Shown here in pieces: positions 49,720-58,394 of a stretch of DNA of 64,000 nt. Within the stretch, counting starts at the first letter, position 1. Every line of letters begins with the position of its first letter. Origin of the DNA: Comamonadaceae bacterium (GTDB lineage Bacteria; Pseudomonadota; Gammaproteobacteria; Burkholderiales; Burkholderiaceae_C); the NCBI GenBank assembly GCA_947454955.1, contig CANGLW010000001.1:1-64000 (forward strand), read 5' to 3'. The position numbers were made by a program, and so were the translations under genes. The notes under the pieces are model-generated. The model did not search any database and was not told the origin of the DNA. It saw only the letters and a list, made by a program, of their open reading frames with translations.

Positions 49720-50622
49720 GTGACTTACCTGCAATTGCTTCTGCCCGATTTTGCGCTGATTTTGTGCGGCTTTATGTTGTGCCGTTACACCGCCTTGAAC
49801 GAGGGGGTGTGGAAGGCCGTGGAATCGTTGGTTTATTTTTTCCTGTTTCCGGTTTTGTTGCTGCAAAACATCCTCAAAACCCCGCTGGATCTTGGGGCTA
49901 CCTCCAGCCTGGTGGCCGCTGCAGTGGGTATGGGCCTGGTTGGTATTGCCCTGGCTTATGCCCTGCCTCGCATGCCGGGTTTGCGGGGCCTGGATGCGCG
50001 TGAACACGCGGCCAGTGCGCAAATTGCGTTTCGCTTCAATGGCCTGATCGGCCTGGCTTTGGTGGACCGACTCAGCGGCGCACCAGGCGTCTTGCTGATG
50101 TCGGTGATCATTGGTTTTTGCGTGCCCCTCTTCAACGTGGCAGCGGTGTGGCCGATGGCGCGCACCAACGAACATCATCTGGGCACAGCGCTTTTGAAAA
50201 ACCCCTTGATCGTTGCCACCATCAGCGGCTTGCTGCTCAACATGGCGGGCTTTCACCTGCCAGATTGGGCTGCGCCCAGCGTGCAACGGGTGGGCACAGC
50301 GGCCATTCCCCTGGGGCTGATGGCCACCGGTGCCGGCCTGAAGTTTGGGGCCATGCGCAAGAACCAAGTGCTCAGCGTTTACCTGTTGGGCACCAAGCAT
50401 GTGGTGCTGCCCCTCACCGCGTGGGCCTTGGCCTGGGCGATGGGTTTGTCCACCCTGCAAACCACGGTGTTGTTGGCCTTCTCGGCCCTGCCCACCTCGT
50501 CGAGTGCCTATGTGCTGGCCAGCCGCATGGGTTTTGATGGCGCGTATGTGGCGGGCCTCATCACGCTTTCTACCCTGCTGGGTGTGGTCAGCCTGACCTT
50601 CGCCCTGGGCACCCTGCTTTAA
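49720..50622 (+). CDS. AEC family transporter (second copy)
   Basis: 300 residues from GTG 49720, without a clear Shine-Dalgarno. About ten transmembrane segments. Typical pieces are LILCGFMLCRYTALNEG, FRFNGLIGLALVDRLSGAPG, and the last repeat FSALPTSSSAYVLASRMG. It should carry a small organic acid across the inner membrane. It differs clearly from the AEC copy at 15421. A 17-bp palindrome lies just after its stop. Confidence 0.87.
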   Translation: MTYLQLLLPDFALILCGFMLCRYTALNEGVWKAVESLVYFFLFPVLLLQNILKTPLDLGATSSLVAAAVGMGLVGIALAYALPRMPGLRGLDAREHAASAQIAFRFNGLIGLALVDRLSGAPGVLLMSVIIGFCVPLFNVAAVWPMARTNEHHLGTALLKNPLIVATISGLLLNMAGFHLPDWAAPSVQRVGTAAIPLGLMATGAGLKFGAMRKNQVLSVYLLGTKHVVLPLTAWALAWAMGLSTLQTTVLLAFSALPTSSSAYVLASRMGFDGAYVAGLITLSTLLGVVSLTFALGTLL

Positions 50623-50629
50623 TTCTTCC

Positions 50630-50646
50630 GCTCTCGTTTTGATAGC
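50630..50646. repeat. 17-bp palindromic repeat, copy 5 (between AEC gene and queG)
   Basis: GCTCT-CGTTTTG-ATAGC, followed by a GAGGC/GCCTC stem and TAGCGCC that form the 3' end of queG on the other strand. The layout is the mirror of copy 1. Confidence 0.6.
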
Positions 50647-50655
50647 TGTTGAGGC

Positions 50656-51753
50656 TTATGGGGCCTCTAGCGCCCAATGGATATGCGCTTGAACCAGGGG
50701 TGTGGCTTTGGGTAACGCCTCATGCAAGGAGGCACGAATCGCATGCGCTTCTTGGGCAGGTAAAGACGCGCGCAGCGCATTGCCCATGGCCACCGCGATG
50801 TTGCGTTGCCAGCGCTCATGGCCTATGCGACGGATGGCCGAGCCTTCGGTGTGGGTCAAAAACTCCGCTTCACTCCAACGCAGCAAGGTACTCAATTTGG
50901 GGTGCACCAAGTCTGGCCGCGCATCGAAGTCTTTCAAGGGGCTGCGCTGCGCGTACTTGTTCCAGGGGCAAGCGGTTTGGCAATCATCGCAACCGTAAAT
51001 GCGGTTGCCCATGAGGGGTCGAAACTCAAGGGGAATCGGCCCGGCATGCTCAATCGTCAGGTAAGAAATACAACGCCGCGCATCCAGCTGGTATGGCGCG
51101 GTGATAGCCTGGGTGGGGCACACCGTCATGCAGCTGGTGCAGGTGCCGCAATGCGCGCTTTGCGGTGCGGTGGCAGGCAAGGCCACATCCACAAAAATCT
51201 CGCCCAAGAAAAACATGGAGCCCGCTTCGCGGTTGAGCACCAGCGTGTGCTTGCCACGCCATCCCAGGCCGCTGCGTGTGGCGAGTTCAGCTTCAAGCAC
51301 CGGGGCAGAGTCGGTGAACACGCGGTAACCGAAGGGCCCGAGCGATTCACTCAAGCGGTCGCAGAGTTTTTGCAAACGGCTGCGCAAAACCTTGTGGTAA
51401 TCACGCCCTCGGGCATAGACCGAGACCACCCCGGTGCCAGGTTCTTGCAAGGCCGCCTCTTCTCGCGCCACCCAATCAGCCGGCGTATCAGCGGGCAAGT
51501 AATCCATGCGCGCGGTGATCACGCTCAAGGTGCCTGGCACCAGCTCTGCGGGGCGTGCACGCTTGAGGCCGTGGGAGGCCATGTAAGACATCTCACCGTG
51601 GTGACCTTGGGCCAGCCAAGCCAATAAACCCGGCTCGGCATCGGACAAATCCACACCGGCCACGCCAATTTGGGAGAATCCAAGTTCACGGGCCCACAGC
51701 TGTAGGTCTGCAACCAAACGAGTGCTGTTGAATTGATGGCTGATGTTCGTCAC
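50656..51753 (-). CDS. queG: Epoxyqueuosine reductase
   Basis: 365 residues from GTG 51753 (start uncertain). It performs the last step of queuosine synthesis in tRNA, a cobalamin-dependent reduction. The two 4Fe-4S motifs are visible: CGTCTSCMTVCP and CDDCQTACPW; the latter follows GNRIYGC. The first bases overlap the tsaE start region in the opposite direction. The C-terminal HEAT-like part is short. Its last codons come from repeat copy 5. Confidence 0.93.
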   Translation of the reverse strand: MTNISHQFNSTRLVADLQLWARELGFSQIGVAGVDLSDAEPGLLAWLAQGHHGEMSYMASHGLKRARPAELVPGTLSVITARMDYLPADTPADWVAREEAALQEPGTGVVSVYARGRDYHKVLRSRLQKLCDRLSESLGPFGYRVFTDSAPVLEAELATRSGLGWRGKHTLVLNREAGSMFFLGEIFVDVALPATAPQSAHCGTCTSCMTVCPTQAITAPYQLDARRCISYLTIEHAGPIPLEFRPLMGNRIYGCDDCQTACPWNKYAQRSPLKDFDARPDLVHPKLSTLLRWSEAEFLTHTEGSAIRRIGHERWQRNIAVAMGNALRASLPAQEAHAIRASLHEALPKATPLVQAHIHWALEAP

Positions 51754-52236
51754 CTGCCGATTGTAAAAAACCTGGTCTGCACAGACGAGGAGGCCACGGC
51801 AATGCTGGCCCAAACACTGGCGCGCGCCTCTGGCATTGCCGATGCTTTCATCGCTTTGCATGGCGATTTGGGTGCGGGCAAAACCACGCTGGTGCGCCAC
51901 CTGCTGCGTGCCCTGGGGGTGGAGGGGCGCATCAAAAGCCCAACCTATGCGGTGGTGGAGCCGCATGAAGCGGTGCAGCTGGACGGCTCGCGCTTGAACA
52001 TGTTTCACTTCGACTTCTACCGCTTCAGCGACCCGCGCGAGTGGGAAGACGCAGGCTTTCGCGACATCTTTGCCGGGCCTGGTTTGAAGTTGGCCGAGTG
52101 GCCCGAACAGGCCGCGGCCTACCTGCCCACCGCTGATTTGGATGTGACGCTGCACGTGCAAGAAGAGCGACGGCTGGTGACCCTGCGCGCCAACACCGAA
52201 CGGGGTGCTGACTTGCTGCAAGGGCTGAGCGCATGA
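51736..52236 (+). CDS. tsaE: tRNA threonylcarbamoyladenosine biosynthesis ATPase
   Basis: 166 residues from ATG 51736. P-loop GDLGAGKTTL near residue 45 and SPTYAVVE after it. TsaE works with TsaB and TsaD on t6A37 of tRNAs. The start region overlaps the divergent queG start by 18 bp. The stop overlaps the amiC start by 4 bp, the common tsaE-amiC order. Confidence 0.95.
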   Translation: MADVRHLPIVKNLVCTDEEATAMLAQTLARASGIADAFIALHGDLGAGKTTLVRHLLRALGVEGRIKSPTYAVVEPHEAVQLDGSRLNMFHFDFYRFSDPREWEDAGFRDIFAGPGLKLAEWPEQAAAYLPTADLDVTLHVQEERRLVTLRANTERGADLLQGLSA

Positions 52237-53663
52237 AGCGGCGTAGCCTCCTGCAAAGTGGTGGCGTGGTGCTGCTGCTGGGGCCACAGGCATGGGTGTA
52301 TGGCGCAGGCATAGTGGCGGTGCGGGTTTGGCCCGCGGCGGATTACACCCGCTTGACCATCGAGTCTGACCGGGCCTTGAGCACCCGCACCCAGTTCATT
52401 CCCACACCCCCGCGCTTGGCGGTGGACATCGAGGGCTTGCAGCTCAACCCCGAGTTGCGGGAGTTGGTGGCCAAGGTGCGGGCCGACGACCCCAACATTG
52501 CCGGCATCCGCGTGGGCCAGCACGCGCCGGATGTGGTGCGTTTGGTGATTGACCTCAAACAAGCCATCGCGCCCCAGGTGTTCACCTTGGCACCGGTGGC
52601 GGCTTACCAACACCGCTTGGTGCTGGACCTCTACCCCACCCAAGCGCCCGACCCGCTGGCCCAACTCATTGCGCAGTTGCCGGCGCAAGCTCCCCCCCAA
52701 CCATCCACTCAAACATCCGCCCAACAGTCTGCGCAACGCACACCGCTCAAAGAGGCGCCGCATGACCCTTTGGGCGAACTCATTGCGCAGAAAAATCAAA
52801 CCAAGCCTGCTGCCACCACATCGACGCCTGCAATTTCATCTGCGCCAGCTACTGTTTCTATAGCACCCTCTGCGTCTTTAGCCCCACCCTCACCGGTGGC
52901 GACCAGTGCGGTCAGGCCTTTGGAATCCCCCGCCAAAACAGACCGGCTCATCATCGTGGCACTGGATGCAGGCCACGGCGGTGAAGACCCCGGCGCGATT
53001 GGCCCGGGCGGCACACTGGAAAAAGATGTGGTCTTGCAACTCGCGCACCGCTTGCGCGACCGGATCAACGCCACCAGTGTGGGCGGTAACCTGATGCGGG
53101 CTTACCTCACGCGCGATGCTGATTTTTTTGTGCCCTTGCATGTGCGGGTGAACAAAGCGCGCCAGGTGCAGGCCGACCTGTTTGTGAGCCTGCATGCCGA
53201 TGCGTTTTACGACCCCCGCCCTCAAGGGGCCAGCGTGTTTGCTTTGAGCCATGGCGGCGCGTCAAGCAGTGCCGCGCGTTGGATGGCGGCCAAAGAAAAC
53301 AAGGCTGACTTGATTGGCGGTGTCAATGTGAAGTCGCAAGATGCACAGGTGCAGCACGCCTTGCTCGACATGAGCACAAGTGCACAAATCAAGGACTCGC
53401 TGAAATTAGGTGGGGCCATGCTGCAAGAGATTGGCCGGGTGGGTAAGCTGCACAAACCCCGGGTGGAACAGGCGGGCTTTGCGGTGCTCAAAGCACCTGA
53501 CATTCCCAGCGTGTTGGTGGAAGCGGCCTTCATCAGCAACCCCGATGAAGAGACCAAGCTCAAAGACGAGACCTACCAGGTGCAACTGACCGAGGCCATC
53601 ATGCGCGGCATTGAACGCTACTTTGCCAACAACCCGCCCTTGGCACGCAACCGCAGCATCTGA
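52233..53663 (+). CDS. amiC: N-acetylmuramoyl-L-alanine amidase with AMIN domain
   Basis: 476 residues. KRRSLLQSGG with a hydrophobic stretch looks like a Tat signal. An AMIN domain (about 27-135) targets the septum; a Pro/Ala/Ser linker (140-230) leads to the zinc amidase_3 domain: ALDAGHGGEDPGAIG with Zn His, a Glu in TLEKDV, and SLHADAF. It splits daughter-cell peptidoglycan. A 17-bp palindrome (52848-52864) is in the linker, in frame. Confidence 0.94.
   Translation: MKRRSLLQSGGVVLLLGPQAWVYGAGIVAVRVWPAADYTRLTIESDRALSTRTQFIPTPPRLAVDIEGLQLNPELRELVAKVRADDPNIAGIRVGQHAPDVVRLVIDLKQAIAPQVFTLAPVAAYQHRLVLDLYPTQAPDPLAQLIAQLPAQAPPQPSTQTSAQQSAQRTPLKEAPHDPLGELIAQKNQTKPAATTSTPAISSAPATVSIAPSASLAPPSPVATSAVRPLESPAKTDRLIIVALDAGHGGEDPGAIGPGGTLEKDVVLQLAHRLRDRINATSVGGNLMRAYLTRDADFFVPLHVRVNKARQVQADLFVSLHADAFYDPRPQGASVFALSHGGASSSAARWMAAKENKADLIGGVNVKSQDAQVQHALLDMSTSAQIKDSLKLGGAMLQEIGRVGKLHKPRVEQAGFAVLKAPDIPSVLVEAAFISNPDEETKLKDETYQVQLTEAIMRGIERYFANNPPLARNRSI
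52848..52864. repeat. 17-bp palindromic repeat, copy 6 (in amiC linker)
   Basis: GCTAC-TGTTTCT-ATAGC, encoding ATVSIA in the linker. Its reverse complement nearly equals copy 4. Confidence 0.65.
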
Positions 53664-53666
53664 ACC

Positions 53667-54302
53667 TCAGGTCTTGCGGCTGCGCCACGCGCCCAACATC
53701 ACCAACAAGCCCGGCACGATGATGAGTGCCCAAATGATCTTCTCCAGGTTGGCCTTGACCCACGGTAAGCTGCCCAAGAAGTAACCCGCGGTGCAAATGC
53801 CCAGCACCCAGATGAGCGCACCCACCACGTTGTAAGCGGTGAACTTGGCACGGCTCATGGCCGCCACACCACCCACAAAAGGCGCGAAGGTGCGGATGAA
53901 CGGCATGAATCGCGCAATGATGATGGTGATGCCACCATAGGTTTCGTAAAAGGCGTGGGCCTTGTCAAACGCGGCCTTGTTGAAAAACCGCGACTGCTCC
54001 CAGCCAAACACCTTGGGGCCAAAGTAGCGGCCTATCGTGTAGTTGGTCTGGTCACCCAATATGGCTGCGGCCAACAGCACCGCACAGGCCAACGGGTAGC
54101 TCAGCAACCCCGCACCGGCCATGGCACCCACCACGAACAAAAGCGAATCCCCCGGCAGAAAGGGCATGACCACCAGCCCAGTTTCCACAAACACAATCAG
54201 AAACAACAAGGCATACACCCACACCCCGTAGTTCTGCACGAACATCTCCAGGTGGCGGTCGACATGCAGAATGAAATCAATGAGAAAGGTGATGGTTTCC
54301 AT
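53667..54302 (-). CDS. DedA family membrane protein
   Basis: 211 residues with about five transmembrane segments. DedA motifs FLPGDSLLF, and ARFMPFIRTFAPFVGGVAAM are intact. DedA proteins take part in lipid-carrier (undecaprenyl phosphate) flipping and membrane homeostasis. It converges with amiC 3 bp apart. Confidence 0.92.
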   Translation of the reverse strand: METITFLIDFILHVDRHLEMFVQNYGVWVYALLFLIVFVETGLVVMPFLPGDSLLFVVGAMAGAGLLSYPLACAVLLAAAILGDQTNYTIGRYFGPKVFGWEQSRFFNKAAFDKAHAFYETYGGITIIIARFMPFIRTFAPFVGGVAAMSRAKFTAYNVVGALIWVLGICTAGYFLGSLPWVKANLEKIIWALIIVPGLLVMLGAWRSRKT

Positions 54303-54368
54303 GGGTGAGAATTATCCTTGAGTCAGATGACGCAAACTCAAAGCTTGGGTCTGGCTTGGGTTCGACAA

Positions 54369-54403
54369 TTGACTTTCATCCACCCATGTAATAACATTGT
54401 TAC
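54369..54403 (+). promoter_or_regulatory. mazEF promoter with overlapping operator
   Basis: TTGACT (54369-54374), 17-bp spacer, TAACAT (54392-54397). An imperfect palindrome GTAATAACATTGTTAC (54388-54403, 6 of 8 pairs) covers the -10, fitting autorepression by the antitoxin. Confidence 0.65.
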
Positions 54404-54418
54404 CACAAGGAGATTGCC

Positions 54419-54670
54419 ATGGAAGTCACCATCAGAAACATTGGCAACAGCAAGGGCGTGGTGCTGCCCAAGTTGTTGCTGGCCCAGGCAGGCTTGAGTA
54501 ACGCTGACAGCGCCGACATCAGCATTGAAAACAACGCCATTGTGCTGCGTAAGCCCAAACACTTACGCGATGGTTGGGCGCAAGCTGCGCAAAGTCTGGC
54601 CGTGCAAGGCGAAGACGCACTGCTGATGGGGGAGTTTGGCAATGCGGATGACGAGGACTTGGCGTGGTGA
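54419..54670 (+). CDS. mazE: MazE-type antitoxin (AbrB fold)
   Basis: 83 residues. N-terminal swapped-hairpin AbrB DNA-binding fold (VTIRNIGNSKGVVLPKLLL) and an acidic C-terminal tail (GEFGNADDEDLAW) that would bind and block the toxin. AAGGAGA precedes the ATG. The stop overlaps the toxin start region, so translation is coupled. Confidence 0.93.
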   Translation: MEVTIRNIGNSKGVVLPKLLLAQAGLSNADSADISIENNAIVLRKPKHLRDGWAQAAQSLAVQGEDALLMGEFGNADDEDLAW

Positions 54671-54984
54671 AGCGTGGCGACATCTGGCTGGTGAACCTCG
54701 ACCCCACCGTGGGCAGCGAGATCAAAAAGTCACGGCCTTGCGTGGTCATCTCGCCCCCAGAGCTCAACGAACACCTGCGCACCGTCATCGTCGCCCCCAT
54801 GACATCCAAAGGCTTTGCCGCCCCCTTTCGCATCCCCGTGACCCACGCAGGCACCAAAGGCCTGGTGGTGCTGGACCAACTCCGCACGGTCGATAAAACC
54901 CGAATGGTGAAAAAAATGGGCAGCGTCTCCAGCAAAACCCTCAACGCCACCCTGACCACGCTACAAGAATTGTTCACGGCTTGA
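54664..54984 (+). CDS. mazF: MazF-type mRNA endoribonuclease toxin
   Basis: 106 residues from GTG 54664, or GTG 54667, which would give the 4-bp overlap typical of such pairs. The MazF/PemK fold is clear: KRGDIWLVNLDPTVGSEIKKSRP with the active-site Arg, VIVAPMTSK with the active-site Thr/Ser region, and GLVVLDQLRTVDK. It would cut mRNA at short single-stranded sites when MazE is lost. It converges with livF. Confidence 0.94.
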   Translation: MVKRGDIWLVNLDPTVGSEIKKSRPCVVISPPELNEHLRTVIVAPMTSKGFAAPFRIPVTHAGTKGLVVLDQLRTVDKTRMVKKMGSVSSKTLNATLTTLQELFTA

Positions 54985-54998
54985 AATAGACAAGCCCC

Positions 54999-55703
54999 TC
55001 ACACCGCGCAGTACTTCTCCTGAATCTCAGCGTCTGCCAAGAGCGCGGCGGCTGAGCCTTCGTGGACGATTTGGCCTTGGTCGAGGATGTAGGCGCGGTC
55101 GGAAATGCTCAGGGCGCGCTCCACGTTTTGTTCCACCAACAAAATCGTGGTGCCTTGCTGCTTCATGCGGGCGAAGAGCTCGAACATCTCGTCCACCAAA
55201 ATCGGCATGATGCCTTCGCTGGGTTCGTCCAGCAAAATCATGCGCGGCTTGGCCATCATGGCACGGGCAATCGCCAGCATCTGCTGTTCACCGCCAGACA
55301 GCGATGTGCCTTCTTGCGGCAAACGCTCTTTGAGGCGCGGGAAGGTCTGCGCGATCTCGTCAATCATCGCGTCCATCTCACCACGCTGCGCACTGGCCAG
55401 CAAACCCAGTTGCAGGTTTTCCAAGACGGTCAGACCCGGCACAATGCGGCGCTCTTCAGGCACATAGGCCAGCCCGCGGTGGTAACGCTGGTGTGGTGGC
55501 AGGGGCAACAGGTCTTCCGCGTCAAACACCACCTGGCCGCGTGCCTTGGCCAAGAGGCCCATGATGGTGCGCAGGGTGGTGGTTTTGCCCGCCCCGTTGC
55601 GGCCCATCAAGGTGACGATTTCGCCGCGCTCCACATGGAAGCTCAGGCCCTGAATCACATGGCTCTGGTCGTACCAGGCGTTGAGTTGTTCGACTTTCAG
55701 CAT
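54999..55703 (-). CDS. livF: Branched-chain amino acid-type ABC transporter ATPase LivF
   Basis: 234 residues. Walker A GRNGAGKTT, signature LSGGEQQMLAIARAMM, Walker B MILLDEPSEG. It is one of the two ATPases of a Liv/HAAT-type importer, last gene of an eight-gene operon starting at tetR. The set is in a catabolic context, so the substrate is probably an aromatic or heterocyclic acid rather than leucine. Confidence 0.94.
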   Translation of the reverse strand: MLKVEQLNAWYDQSHVIQGLSFHVERGEIVTLMGRNGAGKTTTLRTIMGLLAKARGQVVFDAEDLLPLPPHQRYHRGLAYVPEERRIVPGLTVLENLQLGLLASAQRGEMDAMIDEIAQTFPRLKERLPQEGTSLSGGEQQMLAIARAMMAKPRMILLDEPSEGIMPILVDEMFELFARMKQQGTTILLVEQNVERALSISDRAYILDQGQIVHEGSAAALLADAEIQEKYCAV

Positions 55704-55712
55704 GGCGCGTCC

Positions 55713-56459
55713 TCAGTGCTGGCCCAAATACACACGCTTGACTTCCGCGTTGTTGCGGATGTCGTCGGGGCTGCCCTCGGCCAGCAATTCGCCGTGATGC
55801 AGCACGATGAGGCGCTTGCACAAACCCATCACCATTTTCATTTTGTGTTCCACCAAAATCACGGTGCGCTCTTGCGCCAGTTGGGTGATGAGGTCCATCA
55901 TCACCGTGGTTTCCTCGGGCGACATGCCGGCGGTGGGCTCGTCCATCAAGAGCAGCTTGGGGTGGCAGGCCAAGGCCATGGCCACCTCCAGGCTGCGTTG
56001 CTGGCCGTGGGCCAAGTCAGCGGCCAATTTGTAGCGCACATCAGCCAAGCCCACACGCTCTAGCAAAGCATCTGCCTCGTCAATCAGCGCTTGGTAGCTG
56101 GCACGTGCGCGGAACAACTCGAAACGCGTGACTTGCATTTGCAAGGCCACACGCACGTTCTCATGCGCACTCAAATGCTTGAACACGTTGGTGATTTGAA
56201 AGCTCTTGGCAATGCCCATGCGCGCAAACGCGTGTTGGGGCACATGGCTGATGTCGCTGCCCTCAAACAGCACCTGCCCTGAACTGGGGGGCACACCGCC
56301 GCTGATCACATTGAAAAACGTGCTTTTACCTGCGCCGTTCGGGCCAATGATGGCGGTGAGTTCGCCAGGTTGAAAACTCACGCTCACATTGTTGAGCGCA
56401 CGGAACTTACCGTAGTCGCGCGTGGCGTTACGCACTTCCAAAATCGGGGTGGTGCTCAT
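55713..56459 (-). CDS. livG: Branched-chain amino acid-type ABC transporter ATPase LivG
   Basis: 248 residues. Walker A GPNGAGKST, signature region LAHGQQRSLEVAMAL, Walker B LLLMDEPTAG. The pairing with LivF is standard for this importer class. Start ATG overlaps the livM stop by 4 bp. Confidence 0.94.
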   Translation of the reverse strand: MSTTPILEVRNATRDYGKFRALNNVSVSFQPGELTAIIGPNGAGKSTFFNVISGGVPPSSGQVLFEGSDISHVPQHAFARMGIAKSFQITNVFKHLSAHENVRVALQMQVTRFELFRARASYQALIDEADALLERVGLADVRYKLAADLAHGQQRSLEVAMALACHPKLLLMDEPTAGMSPEETTVMMDLITQLAQERTVILVEHKMKMVMGLCKRLIVLHHGELLAEGSPDDIRNNAEVKRVYLGQH

Positions 56460-57436
56460 ACGCCCTCCTCTTTCTCAAGCTGGCGTTGCTGCCAACGTTC
56501 CACTTGCTCTAGCAGCGTGCCCCAAATGCCTTTGGGGAAGAACAGCACAAACACCATGAAGACCAGCCCCACTGCGCCCATCCAGTAACGGGTGAGGTTG
56601 GTGACCACATCCTCCAAATACAAAAACACCGCAGCACCGACAAACGGACCAAAGAAGGTCCCCATGCCGCCAAGCAGACACATCATGACCGCTTGGCCCG
56701 ACTGCAGGTAATGCAGCGAATCGATGGGCACGACCGAGAGGTGCAAGGCACGCAAGGTGCCTGCCAGGCCGCAAATGGCGGCTGACAAGACAAACACCAG
56801 CAACTTGGCGCGGGCCACGTCGTAGCCGCAGGCCGAGGCACGTTTTTCGTTTTCGCGGATGGACTCGATCACCGCACCGAAAGGCGAATTCAGCACGCGC
56901 GAGATGAACCACAAAGCCAGCGCCACGAAAAACAAAATCACGTAGTACTTGTTCAGTGGGTTGATGAAGTCAATGCTGATGCCCGGCAGGTTGATGGTTT
57001 CCACCTTCACCCCACGCAAACCGTTTTCACCACCGGTCCAGCCATCGGCTTTGTAGAACACGTAGTAAATGATTTGCGCCAAGGCCAGGGTGACCATGCT
57101 GAAATAAATGCCGCGTGTGCGGATGGCCAGGTAGCCCATGGCCACGCCCACCAGGCTGGCGCTGAAGACTCCCAAAAGAATAGCAGCCCACCAAGGCCAG
57201 CCGCCACTCACCACCGCAATACCTGCCAGATAAGAACCCACACCCAGAAACGCAGCATGGCCGAAAGACAGCATGCCTGTGTAGCCGAACAAGAGGTTAA
57301 AGCCCACAGCGTACAAACCAAAAATCAGGATATTCACCGACAACGCCTCGTAGGGCATGAGGAAAGGGAACACCAGCAAAAACAAAAGCACCGCAGCCAC
57401 CCGGTGGGCGCGCGCCAAATCAATCAAGGCATTCAT
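56456..57436 (-). CDS. livM: Branched-chain amino acid-type ABC transporter permease LivM
   Basis: 326 residues with about nine transmembrane helices, and the LivM pattern (GYTGMLSFGHAAFLGVGSYLAG and ENEKRASACGYDVARAK, the ATPase-contact loop). The C-terminal tail ends KEEGV. It forms the pore with LivH. Confidence 0.93.
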   Translation of the reverse strand: MNALIDLARAHRVAAVLLFLLVFPFLMPYEALSVNILIFGLYAVGFNLLFGYTGMLSFGHAAFLGVGSYLAGIAVVSGGWPWWAAILLGVFSASLVGVAMGYLAIRTRGIYFSMVTLALAQIIYYVFYKADGWTGGENGLRGVKVETINLPGISIDFINPLNKYYVILFFVALALWFISRVLNSPFGAVIESIRENEKRASACGYDVARAKLLVFVLSAAICGLAGTLRALHLSVVPIDSLHYLQSGQAVMMCLLGGMGTFFGPFVGAAVFLYLEDVVTNLTRYWMGAVGLVFMVFVLFFPKGIWGTLLEQVERWQQRQLEKEEGV

Positions 57437-57440
57437 GGGG

Positions 57441-58325
57441 TTAGCTCATCAAACCGGCTTTGCCGAAAAAGCCCTGCGGGCGCCACAAGAGCACGACCGC
57501 CATGAGCACAAAAATAGACAACTCGGCGTACTCAGGTGCCACCAGCGAGGTCATGGCAAACACCACCCCCACCAAGAGGCCTGCCACCACCGCACCCGGC
57601 AGTGAGCCCATGCCACCCACCACCGTCACCACAAAGGATTCGGCCAAGATGGGAATGCCCATCTCCGGGTTCACCGCGCGGGTGGGCGCTGCCAGCAAGC
57701 CCGACAGGCCGGCAATGGCCGTGCCGATGCCAAACACCAGCAACCACACCTTGGCAATGTCGATGCCCAAGACCTTGACGATTTCAGAGTCGCGCGAACC
57801 AGCGCGGATGATCAAGCCGTAACGCGTTTTCTCAATGAAGAGCCACAAGGCCAGCACGATGACCGCGGTGGCGGCGATCAAAAACAAACGGTAAAGCGGG
57901 AAGTGGCCAAAGCCCAAGTTGACCGAGCCACGCAACGCTGCGGGCGTGGAGGTGGGCAGGCCTTCAATGCCAAAGACAAAGCGCATGACATCAATCAGCA
58001 CATACGACAGGCCGAAGGTGAGCAGCAGCGGGTAGTCAATGCCACGCCCATACAGCGGGCGCACCAAAAAGCGTTCGCACACCAGGCCAATGGCCCCGGT
58101 GGCCAGGGGAACAAGCACAAGGCTGAACCAGAAATTCTCAGTCACCCCCAGGAAGTACACCCCCAAAAAGGCACCCACCATGAAGAAGGCGCCGTGGGCG
58201 AAATTCACCACGGTGAGCATGCCAAAAATCAAAGACAGGCCAATGGCCAAGAGCGCGTAAACCGCACCCAGGGCAATGCCGGTCATCAATTGCAAGGCCA
58301 GTAGTTGCGGCGAGATGTCAAACAT
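57441..58325 (-). CDS. livH: Branched-chain amino acid-type ABC transporter permease LivH
   Basis: 294 residues from ATG 58325. About eight transmembrane helices. LivH pattern: GAVYALLAIGLSLIFGMLTVVNFAHGAFFM and the ATPase-contact segment DSEIVKVLGIDIAKV. It follows the binding-protein gene across a terminator-like hairpin that could lower expression of the membrane part. Confidence 0.93.
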   Translation of the reverse strand: MFDISPQLLALQLMTGIALGAVYALLAIGLSLIFGMLTVVNFAHGAFFMVGAFLGVYFLGVTENFWFSLVLVPLATGAIGLVCERFLVRPLYGRGIDYPLLLTFGLSYVLIDVMRFVFGIEGLPTSTPAALRGSVNLGFGHFPLYRLFLIAATAVIVLALWLFIEKTRYGLIIRAGSRDSEIVKVLGIDIAKVWLLVFGIGTAIAGLSGLLAAPTRAVNPEMGIPILAESFVVTVVGGMGSLPGAVVAGLLVGVVFAMTSLVAPEYAELSIFVLMAVVLLWRPQGFFGKAGLMS

Positions 58326-58333
58326 AAGCAATC

Positions 58334-58376
58334 AAAAAAGAGCCCGCGGCCGTCGGTTAAGCGACCAAGCCGCGGG
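58334..58376 (-). terminator. Hairpin with T-run between binding-protein gene and livH
   Basis: CCCGCGG and CCGCGGG arms (58343-58349, 58370-58376), an inner GTCG/CGAC stem, and six T after it on the minus strand. Placed inside an operon, it is probably a partial terminator keeping the binding protein more abundant than the permease. Confidence 0.75.
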
Positions 58377-58394
58377 ACAGGGACAGGCGAACGA

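Noticed and set aside
54999-58325. Leucine/isoleucine uptake as the role of the Liv operon
   Set aside because: Class assignment is sound, but coupling to TetR, VOC and a ring hydroxylase makes a catabolic substrate more likely.
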